Origin: Grifola frondosa
Lineage: Eukaryota > Basidiomycota > Agaricomycetes > Polyporales > Grifolaceae
Reading direction: 5' to 3'
Assembly: GCA_001683735.1 (NCBI GenBank)
Contig: LUGG01000009.1
Span: 1,116,001-1,180,000 of the forward strand
Length of the DNA: 64,000 nucleotides
The position numbers and the translations under genes are program-made. Positions 11,792 to 22,310 of this stretch are shown here, piece by piece. Numbering within the stretch: position 1 is the stretch's first letter; each line of letters begins with the position of its first letter. The notes beneath the pieces are model-generated. The model saw only the letters and a program-made list of their open reading frames with translations. It ran no database searches and was not told the DNA's origin.

Positions 11792-11799
11792 GCCCAGAG
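11792..11799. repeat. Right 8-bp target-site duplication GCCCAGAG
   Basis: Exact repeat of 11144-11151 directly after the right terminal inverted repeat. It continues into GGTCCTT, the flank also seen after the empty site in unit 2. Confidence 0.88.
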
Positions 11800-11865
11800 G
11801 TCCTTAGTATTCAGAATATTTATCTCATCATTTGTGCATGTTATAGCCAGAGAGTTTAGCAACCG

Positions 11866-11943
11866 AATTCGATAGCTTGGTTGGAAGAGCGCAAGAGGTT
11901 AACATGCGATCTTGATGTCGCTGGTTCGATCCCAGCTCAAAGG
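11866..11943 (+). pseudogene. tRNA-Tyr pseudogene
   Basis: Copy of the tRNA-Tyr at 9963. The T arm and the 3' anticodon-stem side are kept (GATCTTGATGTCGCTGGTTCGATC). The D arm has changed from CTCAG to CTTGG, the acceptor strands AATTCGA and TCAAAGG no longer pair well, and the bases carrying the GTA anticodon and part of the intron are deleted. It cannot form a working tRNA. Confidence 0.88.
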
Positions 11944-12126
11944 ATTATTTACTCATATGCCGCCGGCGCGCGCTTTTTTGCATGATGCACAACATCGCAG
12001 TGACATTTCAAACTTCAGTCCTATTCGCTACAAACAAGTATCTATCCGAGATACTAGTCCGTTGCCTCTTGTCACAGTTCGTATTCAAGGTCCATTCATT
12101 ACGACGCCGACCGTGCGTCCCTCTCA

Positions 12127-12689
12127 TCACAGCCCGCACACCGACGCAGCGACCTGCTTGGAGGCGACCTGCACGACGCCCAGCTCCACGGCGTGGTTGT
12201 TCGTGAGCTTGTTCATCGCATCGAGCCCAATGTTGAAGCCCGATCCGGCATGGTCGACCGCCAACACATTGATCGTCGTGTTCCCGTACTGCAGCTGCCA
12301 ACAAGTGCCGCAGTTCGGCGAGTTCCAGCCTGCAAAAACAAAAATCGACTGCGTCAGCATGCGTGCGTGCGCGTGGCGGCTTCGGTTTCGGCTTACCTGC
12401 GACGGCCTGTGCACCGCCGATGAACGGGAAGTCGGGAGCGACCCGAAGGTAGTGAATCCTGCGTTACGGCGGGCGCGTCAGCAATGAACGGGTTCAGGAA
12501 ACTTGTAGAGCGTACGTACCCTTGGTCAGGAGGCCGTTCGCGCCGTTAGAGCATGCAACGATGGCCAGCGAGTTCGACGCCACGTCGTACGTCTGGTCGT
12601 ACGTCACCTGTACCGTCTGCGCCGCAGTCGGCGCGCTGAGCACGGCGGGCGCGGCACACAGCAAGGAAGCGAGGACGGCGGAGAATCTA
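12127..12689 (-). pseudogene. Cerato-platanin pseudogene (copy 2)
   Basis: The three-exon layout of the intact copy is recognisable, with the C-terminal exon fully open and most residues kept. Three changes break or alter it. A one-base loss at the original start removes the ATG (about 12689). A one-base loss in a C run of exon 2 (about 12433-12436) shifts the frame. Seven codons are also missing after the signal peptide. An upstream in-frame ATG at 12760 exists but would bury the signal peptide, so secretion would probably fail. Splice borders remain. It is read as a recent pseudogene, although assembly error at the C run cannot be excluded. Confidence 0.78.
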
Positions 12690-13135
12690 TCGTAGTCGAA
12701 GGTTAGTAGGTTAGGGAGAATTTGTGTTGGTTGGGTGTATGGAATGAGGATGCAGGACACACCGCTCGCGCCGCCTTTTATGCTGCTGAGGACGCTGGAA
12801 TAGAGGAGGCCGGGCGGTGCTCACCTGGGTCATGAGCATAGCATAGTGTGTGGGGCGGTCTAGTAGGTGGCATGGGCAGCGGCCGCGGCGAGAGGCGTCC
12901 GCCTCCCACCACGGCCACTGAAGCCTGCGCCCGCGCAATTCAGATGTCAGACATGGCGCAGAGGCTCGCCCACATGACCGCAGTAGCACCTCTCGTGTGT
13001 CCGACAGCCAACGGGAGCGTCCGCCCAGAGGTCCTTGGTGTGCGCCTCGGGTCAACGATGGGGCACATAATTCAGAATATTTATCTCACCATCTGTGCAT
13101 GTCATTGGCCATTGGCCAGAGAGCTTGGCAAACGA

Positions 13136-13736
13136 ACACGCGGAGGTAAAGCATGCAGGCTTCTCTTGGTTGAAACGTAGTCCCTCTTCGGGAAGATCGA
13201 CGGCGTTACGACGGCCAGCGTTCTCACTGACGTGTTAGTTCCGGCAGACGACCATGTCTCAGTACGGTGTGGAGCCCGGGTCTAACGTCGTTTGACCTGA
13301 TGGCGCAGCTCTGAGGGCCACTATAGAAAACTATAGGTCGCCAGTCCTGTGTTTAACGCCCGTAGCGCACGGGCACAGGACCGATCCAGGTTTAACAGTC
13401 TAGAAGTCTAGATGTCGTGGCTCTTGGCGAAGTTGGCGGTGTCTAAAGGTTCACAGTTTCAGGTATATAGTCCATGTCGAGCGCATGGGCACTCACAGAT
13501 GCAATGATAGAAGGGTCACTCGCATGTCGCAGAAATGATCAGTGCGCGCTCACACAGCCCGGAATGCAGAACCAATCCATTTATTGAAGCATAATGAACA
13601 TTATTCCGCACGATCGAATGTAAGGAGAGGAGATCAGGAAGAAAACGAATGGTATGCTTTTCCACAAACAAGATAAAAGATTTCATAAATTCGTGACGAT
13701 CGTCATAGCAAACGAATGGTGGTCAGGGATCCCGCT
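13136..13736. other. Intergenic with small hairpins
   Basis: No gene is seen. Short inverted repeats cluster here: CTATAG-AAAA-CTATAG near 13323-13338, GCCCGT/ACGGGC near 13359-13375, and a repeated GTCTAGA near 13400-13412. The last 90 bases are the 3' flank of the large acidic gene. Confidence 0.35.
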
Positions 13737-16700
13737 TCACATAACAACGCACCACTTTTTCTTTCCTTCGTCCGTGTTGTCCACCGGGGTATTTGCCGGC
13801 GCTTCGAGAGCCGAGGAGGGCTCCACCGGGCTCCTCGTGAACTCCCCAGTTGCATGGTCCAGCGAGGTCCGGCCCTCATGGTGCAGCTTGTGCGTACTGG
13901 AGAACCAGCCGCCGGGGAAGAAGCGCGACGACGCGGTCGACTCGTGCCTCGTACGCGGCGAGAGCAGCGAGGCGTCGTCCACATGTGTAGACGTTATGTC
14001 GACCTCGATTTGTGCGTCCTCGTTGACCGGAGCCAGCCGCGCAAGACTGGGCCTGCGTACGAGCTATAAGCGATTCTGCAGACTTTACCAGCAGCAAAAG
14101 CACTTACTTGGCCGACACAGTATGGTCATCGCCAGCTTCCTCTGTTGAGGGAAATGCATGCAGGTCGGTCCCGTTGGAAGTCGCGCCATTGATCTGCTCT
14201 GTTGTCGATTCTTGCGGGGCACTGCTGGGCGTGGCAACCTCTGGTACCGGCTCGGTATGGCTCTCGGTAATCTCGATGACTTCGACGTGCTCCTCAACCA
14301 CTTCAGGCTCAGGCGTTCCAGGCCCTTGTCTGGTCACGGAATATGAAGGAGTCCAAGGACGTTCCGGTCTTTCTGGGGTTGTTTCCACAACCTCGGCCTA
14401 AAAATAGGATAGTTTGGTTAGATTGCAACGTCGGCGTAAAATAAAGATGTTCACCTCGATCGATGGTACGGCCTCTTCAACTAGAATCGAAGGCTGTTTC
14501 TCAACTGCCACCTCACGCTCTTCCGAGACGACTTCTGCCTGTTGCTCGACGGGTGACGTTTCCGTAACAGCTTCAGCGACAACTTCTTCGACCGCAGTGA
14601 ATTCAGTCGTTGCAGGATGTACTTCGTTAGACTCTATGACTGCCACTGCCTCTGATTCGACAGTTTTTGATGGGGGTGGCAGTTGCTCCAACTGTTCCAA
14701 CTGCTTGTGGCTAGCAGTGGGACTGGCGCCTTGTTGTGTGACAGAATATGATGGAGTCCACGGCGACTTGGGCCTTTCCGGGACTTCGGGTACAGCAACC
14801 ACCGAAAGAGAGACAGGCTGCAAATGAACAAGAGTCAGAAGTGCCATCGAACGTTAGAAAAGGCTGACCTCTTCAACACTTTCTTCTGCTTCTGTTGTGG
14901 CGATGACCGGAGTCTCGAGCTTCTCCTCAAGGTCCACATGTTCGTGAATATCTTCAACGACTGTCGGGGCTGTGGGAGCAACCTCGACAACGACCTCAGG
15001 CGATTCCACGGCGGGAATACTCTGCACCGGGGCAGGTAATGATTCCACCTCTTCAATATCGACATCTGCAATGACCTGGGCAGCGCCAGCCGGACTCGCG
15101 CCCTGAGAACTCACGGAATATGAGGGGATCCAAGGGGACTTCGGAGCCTCAGTAGTTGTGAGAGGAATTGATGAATCAACGAGCTTGTATTGCCTTAGTT
15201 AGCCAGAATATATAAACGAACATCGAACGACTTACCTCTGAAGCACCTTCCACAGTTGTTGCGATGACGGGAATTGCTACACTTGCCTCCTCAAGTTCTG
15301 ATTCGGGAGCGATAACTGTCTCGACTTCGGGTTCATGCGGTGTCGCAAGCTCTTCGACGACGGGTGTTGATTCCTTCGCCTCAACAGCTTCTTCTTCCAC
15401 AATGGTAACTGTAGACTCTTGGGTAATAACAGCAGAGCCAATAGCCTCGACACCTAGCGTTTCACGTTCTTCAGCGGCAGTAACAGTTTCGCCGTTCTCC
15501 TGGACCAGCAGCGGCTCTGTGGTGCTGATTTCGGGAAGTTTGGTCGCCTCAGCTTTGGGTGAATGAAGAGGACTGGCGCCCTGTGAGTTAACGGAATACG
15601 AAGGAATCCACGGCGATTTCGGTCTTTCAACAATATCTGTAGGCTCAACTAAGGACGATTCGTTGCTTGTGGACTAACGAAGCTACGTCAGCAGCATCGA
15701 CTTGGCATTTACTTCGTCACATACCTCCGTGACGACGTCCGCGTCCGACGTCGAAATTGAGGGAAGCCCAGTAGATTGATCGTCCTGCGAGGACTCCACA
15801 ACAGGCGGGACGACAATGGTATCTGGGATCGCGACCTCCGATGCAGTAGCAACGGCCGGAGGAAGCTGCTGCAATTCTTCAATCTCATCTTGTTCCTCAG
15901 CAGAGGTGCCAGGCCCCTGCACCGTCACACTGTATGATGGAGTCCACGGCGATTTCGGACGGTCGTCTGTCTCTTTCGCAGGAACCAATGACACCGGCGC
16001 GGAATCTACCACCTCGACAACATTGCTAACTGCAACTTGTTCTACATCAGGCGTGACAGGAGCAACATCCTCGATCACGGGAGAAGAGTCGAATGAGAGC
16101 GCAGGAACTTCAACGTGCTCATCAGAAGGAATAGCAATCGACTGATCCGTTACCACAATCTCTGAAGCAATTGCAGCAGGTGTGACTTCGGGTGCTTCTG
16201 ATTCCACAAGGGTTTCTGACTTCTCAACGGCCACTTCGACTTCAGGAGGGTTAGCAGACTCCTCAAGCGGAACGGGCACAACTGTTGATGCCACAACAGC
16301 GTCTGTCTCCGCAACTGCGGGATTTTTGTGGAAGGTTCGCTCGTTGCCTCTACCTTCGACTCCTGTGAATACATGAGTATTAGTCGCTCCTTTCGAAGAT
16401 GAAAACTCTTACAGCTCCAATTTCATGAGTAGCAAGGCCTTCGTGGCTTATTTCGCTCACAACCTCAGAAGCGTGCACTTCTGTGGGGATTGCTGTCGTT
16501 TGTTCGTTCGCAACTTCCGTGAGGCCGACTGTAGCCTATCATATTGGAATTCAATTTTAGACCACTTTGACAGAAATGAAGGAAACATACTTGAGCGTCC
16601 TGTACATGCTCATCAGCAACCTGCTCAGAAATGCTCTCTGTGGCAACTACAAGTGGTGCATGTTCAAGGATCTCCTCGACCGGTGCCGTCGTGTATACAG

Positions 16701-19700
16701 CGGCAGTATCATCGACCTCCACAATCTTCGTAATATTCGAATCATGAATTGAAGCAGAAGTCTCTTGAGTTGAAGGCGCTCCGGTGACTTCACTTTCAGT
16801 AGTCAACACCTACAACGCTTGTCAGCGTAATGGATCAGGAACAAGGTAGAAGATCAAACATACATTAGTCAACTCGGTTGTTTTTGCGGCTGTGTCGGTC
16901 TCGAGGGCTGTTTCGCCCAATACCTCCTCTTGGGTTTCGACTTGTGCATCAGGCACGGAAGTACGATCGACGACTACCGATTCATCGGAGACAACAATGG
17001 CATCATCTGACACTCCAGCATCCTGAGTAATTGTCTCGACCACGATAGACTGTTCAACAGCAGCGTCAACAGTCTCTGAGGAGATAGGAACCGCTATTTC
17101 ACCTGGAGTTGCTGTCTCTGGAACGATGGGGGCGGTCGTTTCGACGACCTCAGCGTCTGGGTGGACAACAGATATCTCATCGTGGGCTTCTGTGACGGAT
17201 TCAACAACAGGAGTATGAGATCCAGGTTCACGCAGACTCTCCGAGACAACGGACGCGACAGTCGTTTCCTCAGAAATGATCGAATCGTCTTCTTCAGACG
17301 CCACCAAAGTTACCTCAGAAATAGCCGCATCAGGTTGGAGAGAAGCTGTCTCTGCTTGAACGATAGCCTCGGCCTGAATGGACTTGGATTGAATCGGTTC
17401 CACGGGGATTGAAGCTTCCACGACTTCCGACGAATCCTCAACAACAACAGGTGCTGACATCTCCCCTACGGTAACAGGCGCCTCTGGAACGACTGCTGGT
17501 GTTGCTTCGACAGCATGTACCTCTTCGACAGCAGCTGGAGTCGTCTCCAAAGTCGCCACTACCTGTTCAGAGCCAGCGATCACATCCACTTCAGAATGGG
17601 ATTCCTCAGTAATCACCGCTGTCTCGTTGGTAGGGGGCGCCGGGACGTCTTCAATCACAATCTCGATAGCAGAAGTCTCTTCAACAGCAGCAGGGCGGTC
17701 CTCGGGAGCAGGCGCCTCAGATCCTTCCTTCACAGGTAACTCTTCAACAGCAGTAGAAGCGATAGCAGCTGCTACAACAGTGGTAGCACCGATTGCAACA
17801 GCAGCTTCTTCGACAACAGGCGCTGTCTCGGCAAAGGCAGGTACCTCTTCGGTAGAAGCAGGCAGCTTCTCCTCCACAGTACTGTGTACCTCTTCAGTGA
17901 CGACGGGCGGCTCCTCAATGGTAGTATGCGGCTCCTCGACAGTAATCGATACAACTTCGGTCTTAGCAGACTCTCCCCCGACAAACGTCTCCTCGAGGGG
18001 AGGCACAACAGCGGGGACTTCTTCGACTTCGTCAGCATCTGGCTTCACAATGACGGATGACTCTGCTCTAACCACCAGAGCATCTTCTATGGCAGAGATA
18101 GCCTTGTCAGGCTCTTCGGAAGTCTGTTCCACACCAACCTGGGCGGCAACGGATGCCTCCCCTTCGGGAACGACCGCCTCCACGACGGGGACAGGCCCCG
18201 TAGTGATGCCCGATGCCTCCTCGATAGTGTCCTTTGCGGTGACCGACGACTCTGGCCTGACAATGAGCTCCTCTTCCACATCCGGAGCAACGAGCTTCTC
18301 CATATCTGGAACAACTTCAGGCAGTTCTTCGGAAGTGACGTTGACATTCTCGGTCTTGACGGACACTGATGTATCCCCCCTGATGATGAGTGCCTCCATT
18401 TCTTTGAGCTCCTCCTCGACAAAGGCAGTAACGTCATGCAACTCCTTGACATCCTCGGTCTTCGCAACAGCAGATGTGTCGCCTCTGACGATCAGTTCTT
18501 CGGTCTGTACGATGGACGGTTCGGCGCTGTGTATCTCCTCCGAAACGAAGGACGCCTCCTCGGTTGCTGTTTTTGCGGCGACAGCCGTTTCGCCCCTGGC
18601 GACAAGTGCCTCCTCATCGGAGTGAACCACAGCTTGCGCTACTTCAGAAAATACAGGTGATTCTTCATCGTCAATCGGCGTCTTCGGAACGACAGAAGAC
18701 TCTGGGCTGATAGCAATCGCCTCTTCAACGGCGGGAATAACATTGTGCGTGTCTTCAGATGTAATGGACGACTCTTCGAAAGGATTCTTCTCAGAGATGG
18801 ATGTCTCGCCTCCAGGAACGATGGCTTCGACTTCCTCAGCGGAAAATGTTGTCTCTGGAATGACTGGCACGTCTTCGACGGACGCCCTTTCAACGGGAGC
18901 CTTCGCAGCGGTGAACGTCTCGTCTTCAAGAACCACTGCTTTGACCTCCTCGACGGACGTAGTAGTTTCCGGAACAACCAACGTCTCTTCCACAACAGTC
19001 GCCGACTCTTCGACAGCTACGGGAGCCGCGGGACCTCCAAGGTGGCAGCATCTGATTCTTCGACCTCGACCACGGCAGCCACTTCCTCGAGGGTCGACAC
19101 CTCCACAGAAGTAGATGACACTGCCTCGACAGCTGGCGCGGGCACATGTTCCTCGACAGCACGTTCGTCGGTCACAAGAGTGACGTCCTCAATGACAGGC
19201 ACTGATGCAGATATTTCTGCTGCATCGATGGACGCCTCCGGAGCGGCGGTGCACTGCTCTTCGGCGACAGGTGCCTCGACAGACGTCTCCACCTGTTTCT
19301 CGATAGCAGATATCTCATCCGAAGGTACGACTTTCTCGACAGAAGATGCCTCCGGAATAACTGGTTTCTCCTCTTCAACGACTGCGAATGTTTCCCCAAC
19401 GACAGGTGTCACATCCACAATCATAGACGTGTCCTCCACATCATGAGGAGGGGCTTTCTCCGAAACAACTGCGAGAGGCTCCTCGACGACAGGTGCTTGT
19501 CTGGTAGTCTCGGAAAGTGTTTCCTCAACCTGAGGAACAGAAATATCTTCGACGGCGAGCTGTACCTCAGGTGCGGTAGGTGGTTCTGCTGTCACTCCTT
19601 CGATAAGAATAGATGCTTTGTCGACAGGAAGAGCTTCCTCCGTAGTCAAGGTGACAATACACGGTTCGGGATGGTGGTCCTCTGTAGTAGTAGGAAGGAA

Positions 19701-20405
19701 TTCGATAGATCGATGAGGCTCTTCCACCACAGGTTCCGTCATAGAAGAATGTACTTCATCGACAGTAATTGTCGCCTCCGGGGCCACAACGGCTTCTGTT
19801 GCTGACGCATCCGAGTTCCCTTGGAGCTCCGTCGCCACTTCAGGAAGCACCTCAACAGCTGTGGGTGCCTCCACATCCAAAAGGACGGCTTCAGGTCGCG
19901 CCGGGGATACTGCGAACTCTGCGATATCGCCCGCCGCGTCGTGAGTGATAGGAAGAGATGACGCGTCCATCGCGTCCAAATTCAATGCCACACTTGCAGG
20001 CTCGTGGGTAATCTTCCCCATCCCGTTCGATAGTGCGTGTTCCAGCTTTGTTGCGATAATTTGTCAACGCCATCGGAGAATAACGAAGCAATGATAAGTT
20101 CTCACCTCAGGAGACACGGCATCCTCTACATGGCCATTGAGATCCTCGTCGTGCTTGTATTTCGCCGCCAATGCATGCGTCTTTAAGCGAAACGCGTCTT
20201 TGACACTGTGAATAGCATCCGCAATGAATTCCTCGGCCTCGGCCGTCACTTCTTCAATGTGAGTATGCTTATCAACGATCGACTCGTTGTTCAGCACATC
20301 TCCCGTGTCTTGCTGGGAAAGTACGACCTCGGAGACGTGGCGTGCATTAGTGGTGTCCTGCAAGACTGGTGTGGCCTGTTCCTGGCCTTCGAGGACAAGA
20401 GACAT
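13737..20405 (-). CDS. Giant acidic repeat protein with C-terminal CaaX prenylation box
   Basis: Ten exons (20106-20405, 16864-20045, 16591-16809, 16413-16535, 15725-16362, 15236-15673, 14869-15183, 14455-14817, 14108-14397, 13737-14052) would encode about 2,060 residues. Exon 2 alone is 3.2 kb of Glu/Val/Ala/Thr/Ser/Pro-rich, strongly acidic, probably disordered sequence. The C-terminal third carries five copies of a P-x-x-P-W-(T/I)-P-S-Y-S-V motif, one in each of five exons. The last exon has a conserved-looking FFPGGWFSS segment and ends GKKKWCVVM: a cysteine, two aliphatic residues and Met after a basic run, a classical farnesylation signal. Membrane anchoring is therefore expected. Two single-base losses interrupt the frame, near 19026-19034 and 16318-16327. 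A further in-frame ATG lies at 20444. No known domain is recognised. Confidence 0.75.
14335..15948 (-). repeat. Five exon-borne PW(T/I)PSYSV repeats
   Basis: The octapeptide is encoded at 15925-15948, 15591-15613, 15112-15135, 14741-14764 and 14335-14358. Each is preceded by (R/A)PK/E-x-P and four of five are followed by QGA/QGP. Each lies in its own exon, with repeat-to-repeat spacing of about 330-480 bases, consistent with exon duplication inside the gene. Confidence 0.88.
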
Positions 20406-20862
20406 TGAGGTATGAGAAGAAAGAGAATTGAGTATTTTCAGCAAGGTTGATAAGATTTGAGAGAGAACTGAATGGGTGCAATAAGGCTGAGACTAGTCCC
20501 GACTAGGACGCTAGCACAGCGATGATTGTGCGCCCTTTGAGAAGGAAAGAGTACGAAAAGCGTTATGACTGGCGTCTAGATTTGTTCCGTGGCCAGATAC
20601 GTATCACGTGACCGTACTCTCCGTATTCAACCGCGACGCGTCGCGTCGAGGCTCGGGCGCGCCGGCGCGATCTCCTCATCAAAGCCATGTCTGCGTCTTA
20701 TGACTCACAGTCTAATATTCGCAGGCATAGTGCACCCAGTCCAAAAGATTCTACTGATACAGACGTTGTGTCTACATGATCCGCAGTCTAATTCGAAAGG
20801 CTACAATTCATTACGCAGGTAGGTATCATATATGTGATGTTGTGCGTTCTCCCCTTGCTCCT
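20406..20862. promoter_or_regulatory. Upstream region of the acidic-protein gene
   Basis: No coding signal. It lies between the start of the acidic gene and the stop of the GPI-protein gene, both on the minus strand, so it must hold the promoter of the former and the 3' flank of the latter. No specific element is recognised. Confidence 0.35.
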
Positions 20863-21827
20863 CTACAGGATAGCGAACCCAATAATCCCCATCAATCCAG
20901 CGACTCCAAATGCACCTATGGATGAGCTACGGCTAGCAGCATTGGCGCTAGTGGTCGCACTGGGTGCACTGCCGGTGCTGGAGTTCTTGCTGGAGGTCTC
21001 AGTGGTGATCGTGGAAGAAGCGGCCAAACGCGGCGTTCCAGATCCGCTGGGTTGCGAGCTTCCAGAGCTGACAGGGTTCATTCCAGTGGTTGAAGCGGCA
21101 GCGCTGAATGGATATACATCAATACAATGTGATTGACCGCCAAGACAGATGGATTTCACCCTTGAACTCCTGCAGTATTTCCAGGCGGCATGGTCGTGCC
21201 GGCCGCGATGGAGCCCTCAGTTACGGAGCTGTTTGTGCAGCTGTATAAAGCGTTTAGCGGTCTAAGTAATCGTACAAAAGGACATACCTGGCATTTGGAC
21301 CAGGCTGGACAGTCTGAATATCGGAATAAGCTATGCTCCCAGTGCTATCTTTCAGCGAAGTGGTACTTATGACAACAACCGGTTAGCTCGCAATAGAGCA
21401 CATAGATCTCGAACTCACAAGGTGGTGCCGGCAGGAAGGTCAACGTTCCAAGTGTAGCTATTACCATTCTGAACGGGAAACTGCTTGATCTGACGAGGAG
21501 TGAACTTCGTACGAAACACTGGTGAATTGATGTGCATATACTCACAGCGGGGGCAGCTGGTTGCCCGCCTAAAATGCAATTTGAGTTCTGAGCCCTTGGA
21601 ATGGTACAAAGTTGGACATACCAGGAATGAGAGAAAGATAGTACGGAGAAGCTCCGCCGGACCAAGTGAACTGGACAGGTTCTAAGAGAGAAAACGGTGA
21701 ACATCGACCAAGCAATGCCGCTAGCGTACCTACCGCATTCAACGACACTGGAACTAACGGTCCACGTCGGTATCAGTAGATTGCTTGACACTAAGCAGAG
21801 TACAACGCACAGTGTGTTGATCTGCAT
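20863..21827 (-). CDS. GPI-anchored Ser/Thr-rich cell-surface protein
   Basis: Seven exons (21734-21827, 21622-21681, 21546-21568, 21419-21489, 21288-21344, 21160-21228, 20863-21103) give an unbroken 204 residues. An N-terminal signal peptide is followed by a compact beta-rich domain with CEPVQFTWSGG, PYYLSLIPGG and NSYTWNVDLPAGTTF, a pattern found in many basidiomycete surface proteins with an Ig-like N-terminal module. The second half is Ser/Thr/Gly rich and likely glycosylated. The last 20 residues (GAFGVAGLMGIIGFAIL end) are hydrophobic after a small-residue stretch, a GPI-attachment signal. It probably sits in the plasma membrane or cell wall. Its biochemical role is unknown. Confidence 0.83.
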
Positions 21828-22310
21828 TTGCTGACCATGGACGAAGACGGAACAAGTGAAACAAGGGCAATTACGTGCGCGAGAAACTTCATCATAAGAG
21901 AGAAAATAATGAGGTGCTACAACGAGCTTGTTAGGTCTTGAGGATTAATATTCTTGAACCTTGGGGGGTATCGAGAAGGCGTAAAGTACGTGAGGAGGGA
22001 ATACAGATGAAAGAAAGGACAGAGTTGAACCACCCGAATTTGAAGGGGCAGCCCGCGGATCGCCAAGCGGGGTTCAAACATATTGACAGCAGGAAAGACG
22101 GTCCTGCTCGTCTGACGTCACATGTCAGAACGTTCTGCGCATACAAACAGGTTCCAAGAAAAATATCATCAGAGAAACCAACAACAAGAATATTGTAGCG
22201 ACAAACGACTTATGAGTGGCTACATGAAAAGCAAACCACAATCAACGATTACAGCCCAATCCAACTACTTCTCCCGCCAGGATTGTGCAACGCGGTCTGT
22301 CCAATTTTTA
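21828..22310. other. Intergenic region
   Basis: Between the GPI-protein start and the PRMT5 stop, both on the minus strand. It holds the GPI-gene promoter and the PRMT5 3' flank. No gene or clear element is seen. Confidence 0.4.

Larger units (their letters stand above)
9966..11864. repeat. Tandem duplication unit 1 (tRNA-Tyr + cerato-platanin), interrupted by a transposon
   Basis: The sequence from the tRNA through the cerato-platanin gene and its upstream flank reappears from 11866 onward in the same orientation. Unit 1 contains the hAT-like insertion at 11152-11791. Its last stretch (11800-11860, with TATTCAGAATATTTATCTCA) matches the end of unit 2 around 13070-13130. The duplication therefore came first or the insertion is private to this unit. 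Confidence 0.85.
11866..13135. repeat. Tandem duplication unit 2, decayed
   Basis: Direct repeat of unit 1 with high but imperfect identity throughout, including non-coding flanks such as the stretch after 12960 (compare 11090). It keeps the un-split target site GCCCAGAG near 13022. It adds a short stretch after GGTCCTTGG that is absent at 11805. Confidence 0.83.

Noticed and set aside
12494..12760. In-frame upstream ATG as a working start for cerato-platanin copy 2
   Set aside because: It adds residues before the signal peptide and does not repair the exon 2 frameshift.
17627..18625. Long plus-strand open frame opposite the acidic gene
   Set aside because: It is the complement of a Glu/Val-rich coding exon, giving a Ser/Thr/Ala-rich shadow. 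The minus strand has spliced continuity and a conserved terminus.
19019..19036. 18-base intron with GT and AG borders at the first break of the acidic gene
   Set aside because: Far below the shortest intron seen in the window (44 bases). A one-base loss explains the join better.
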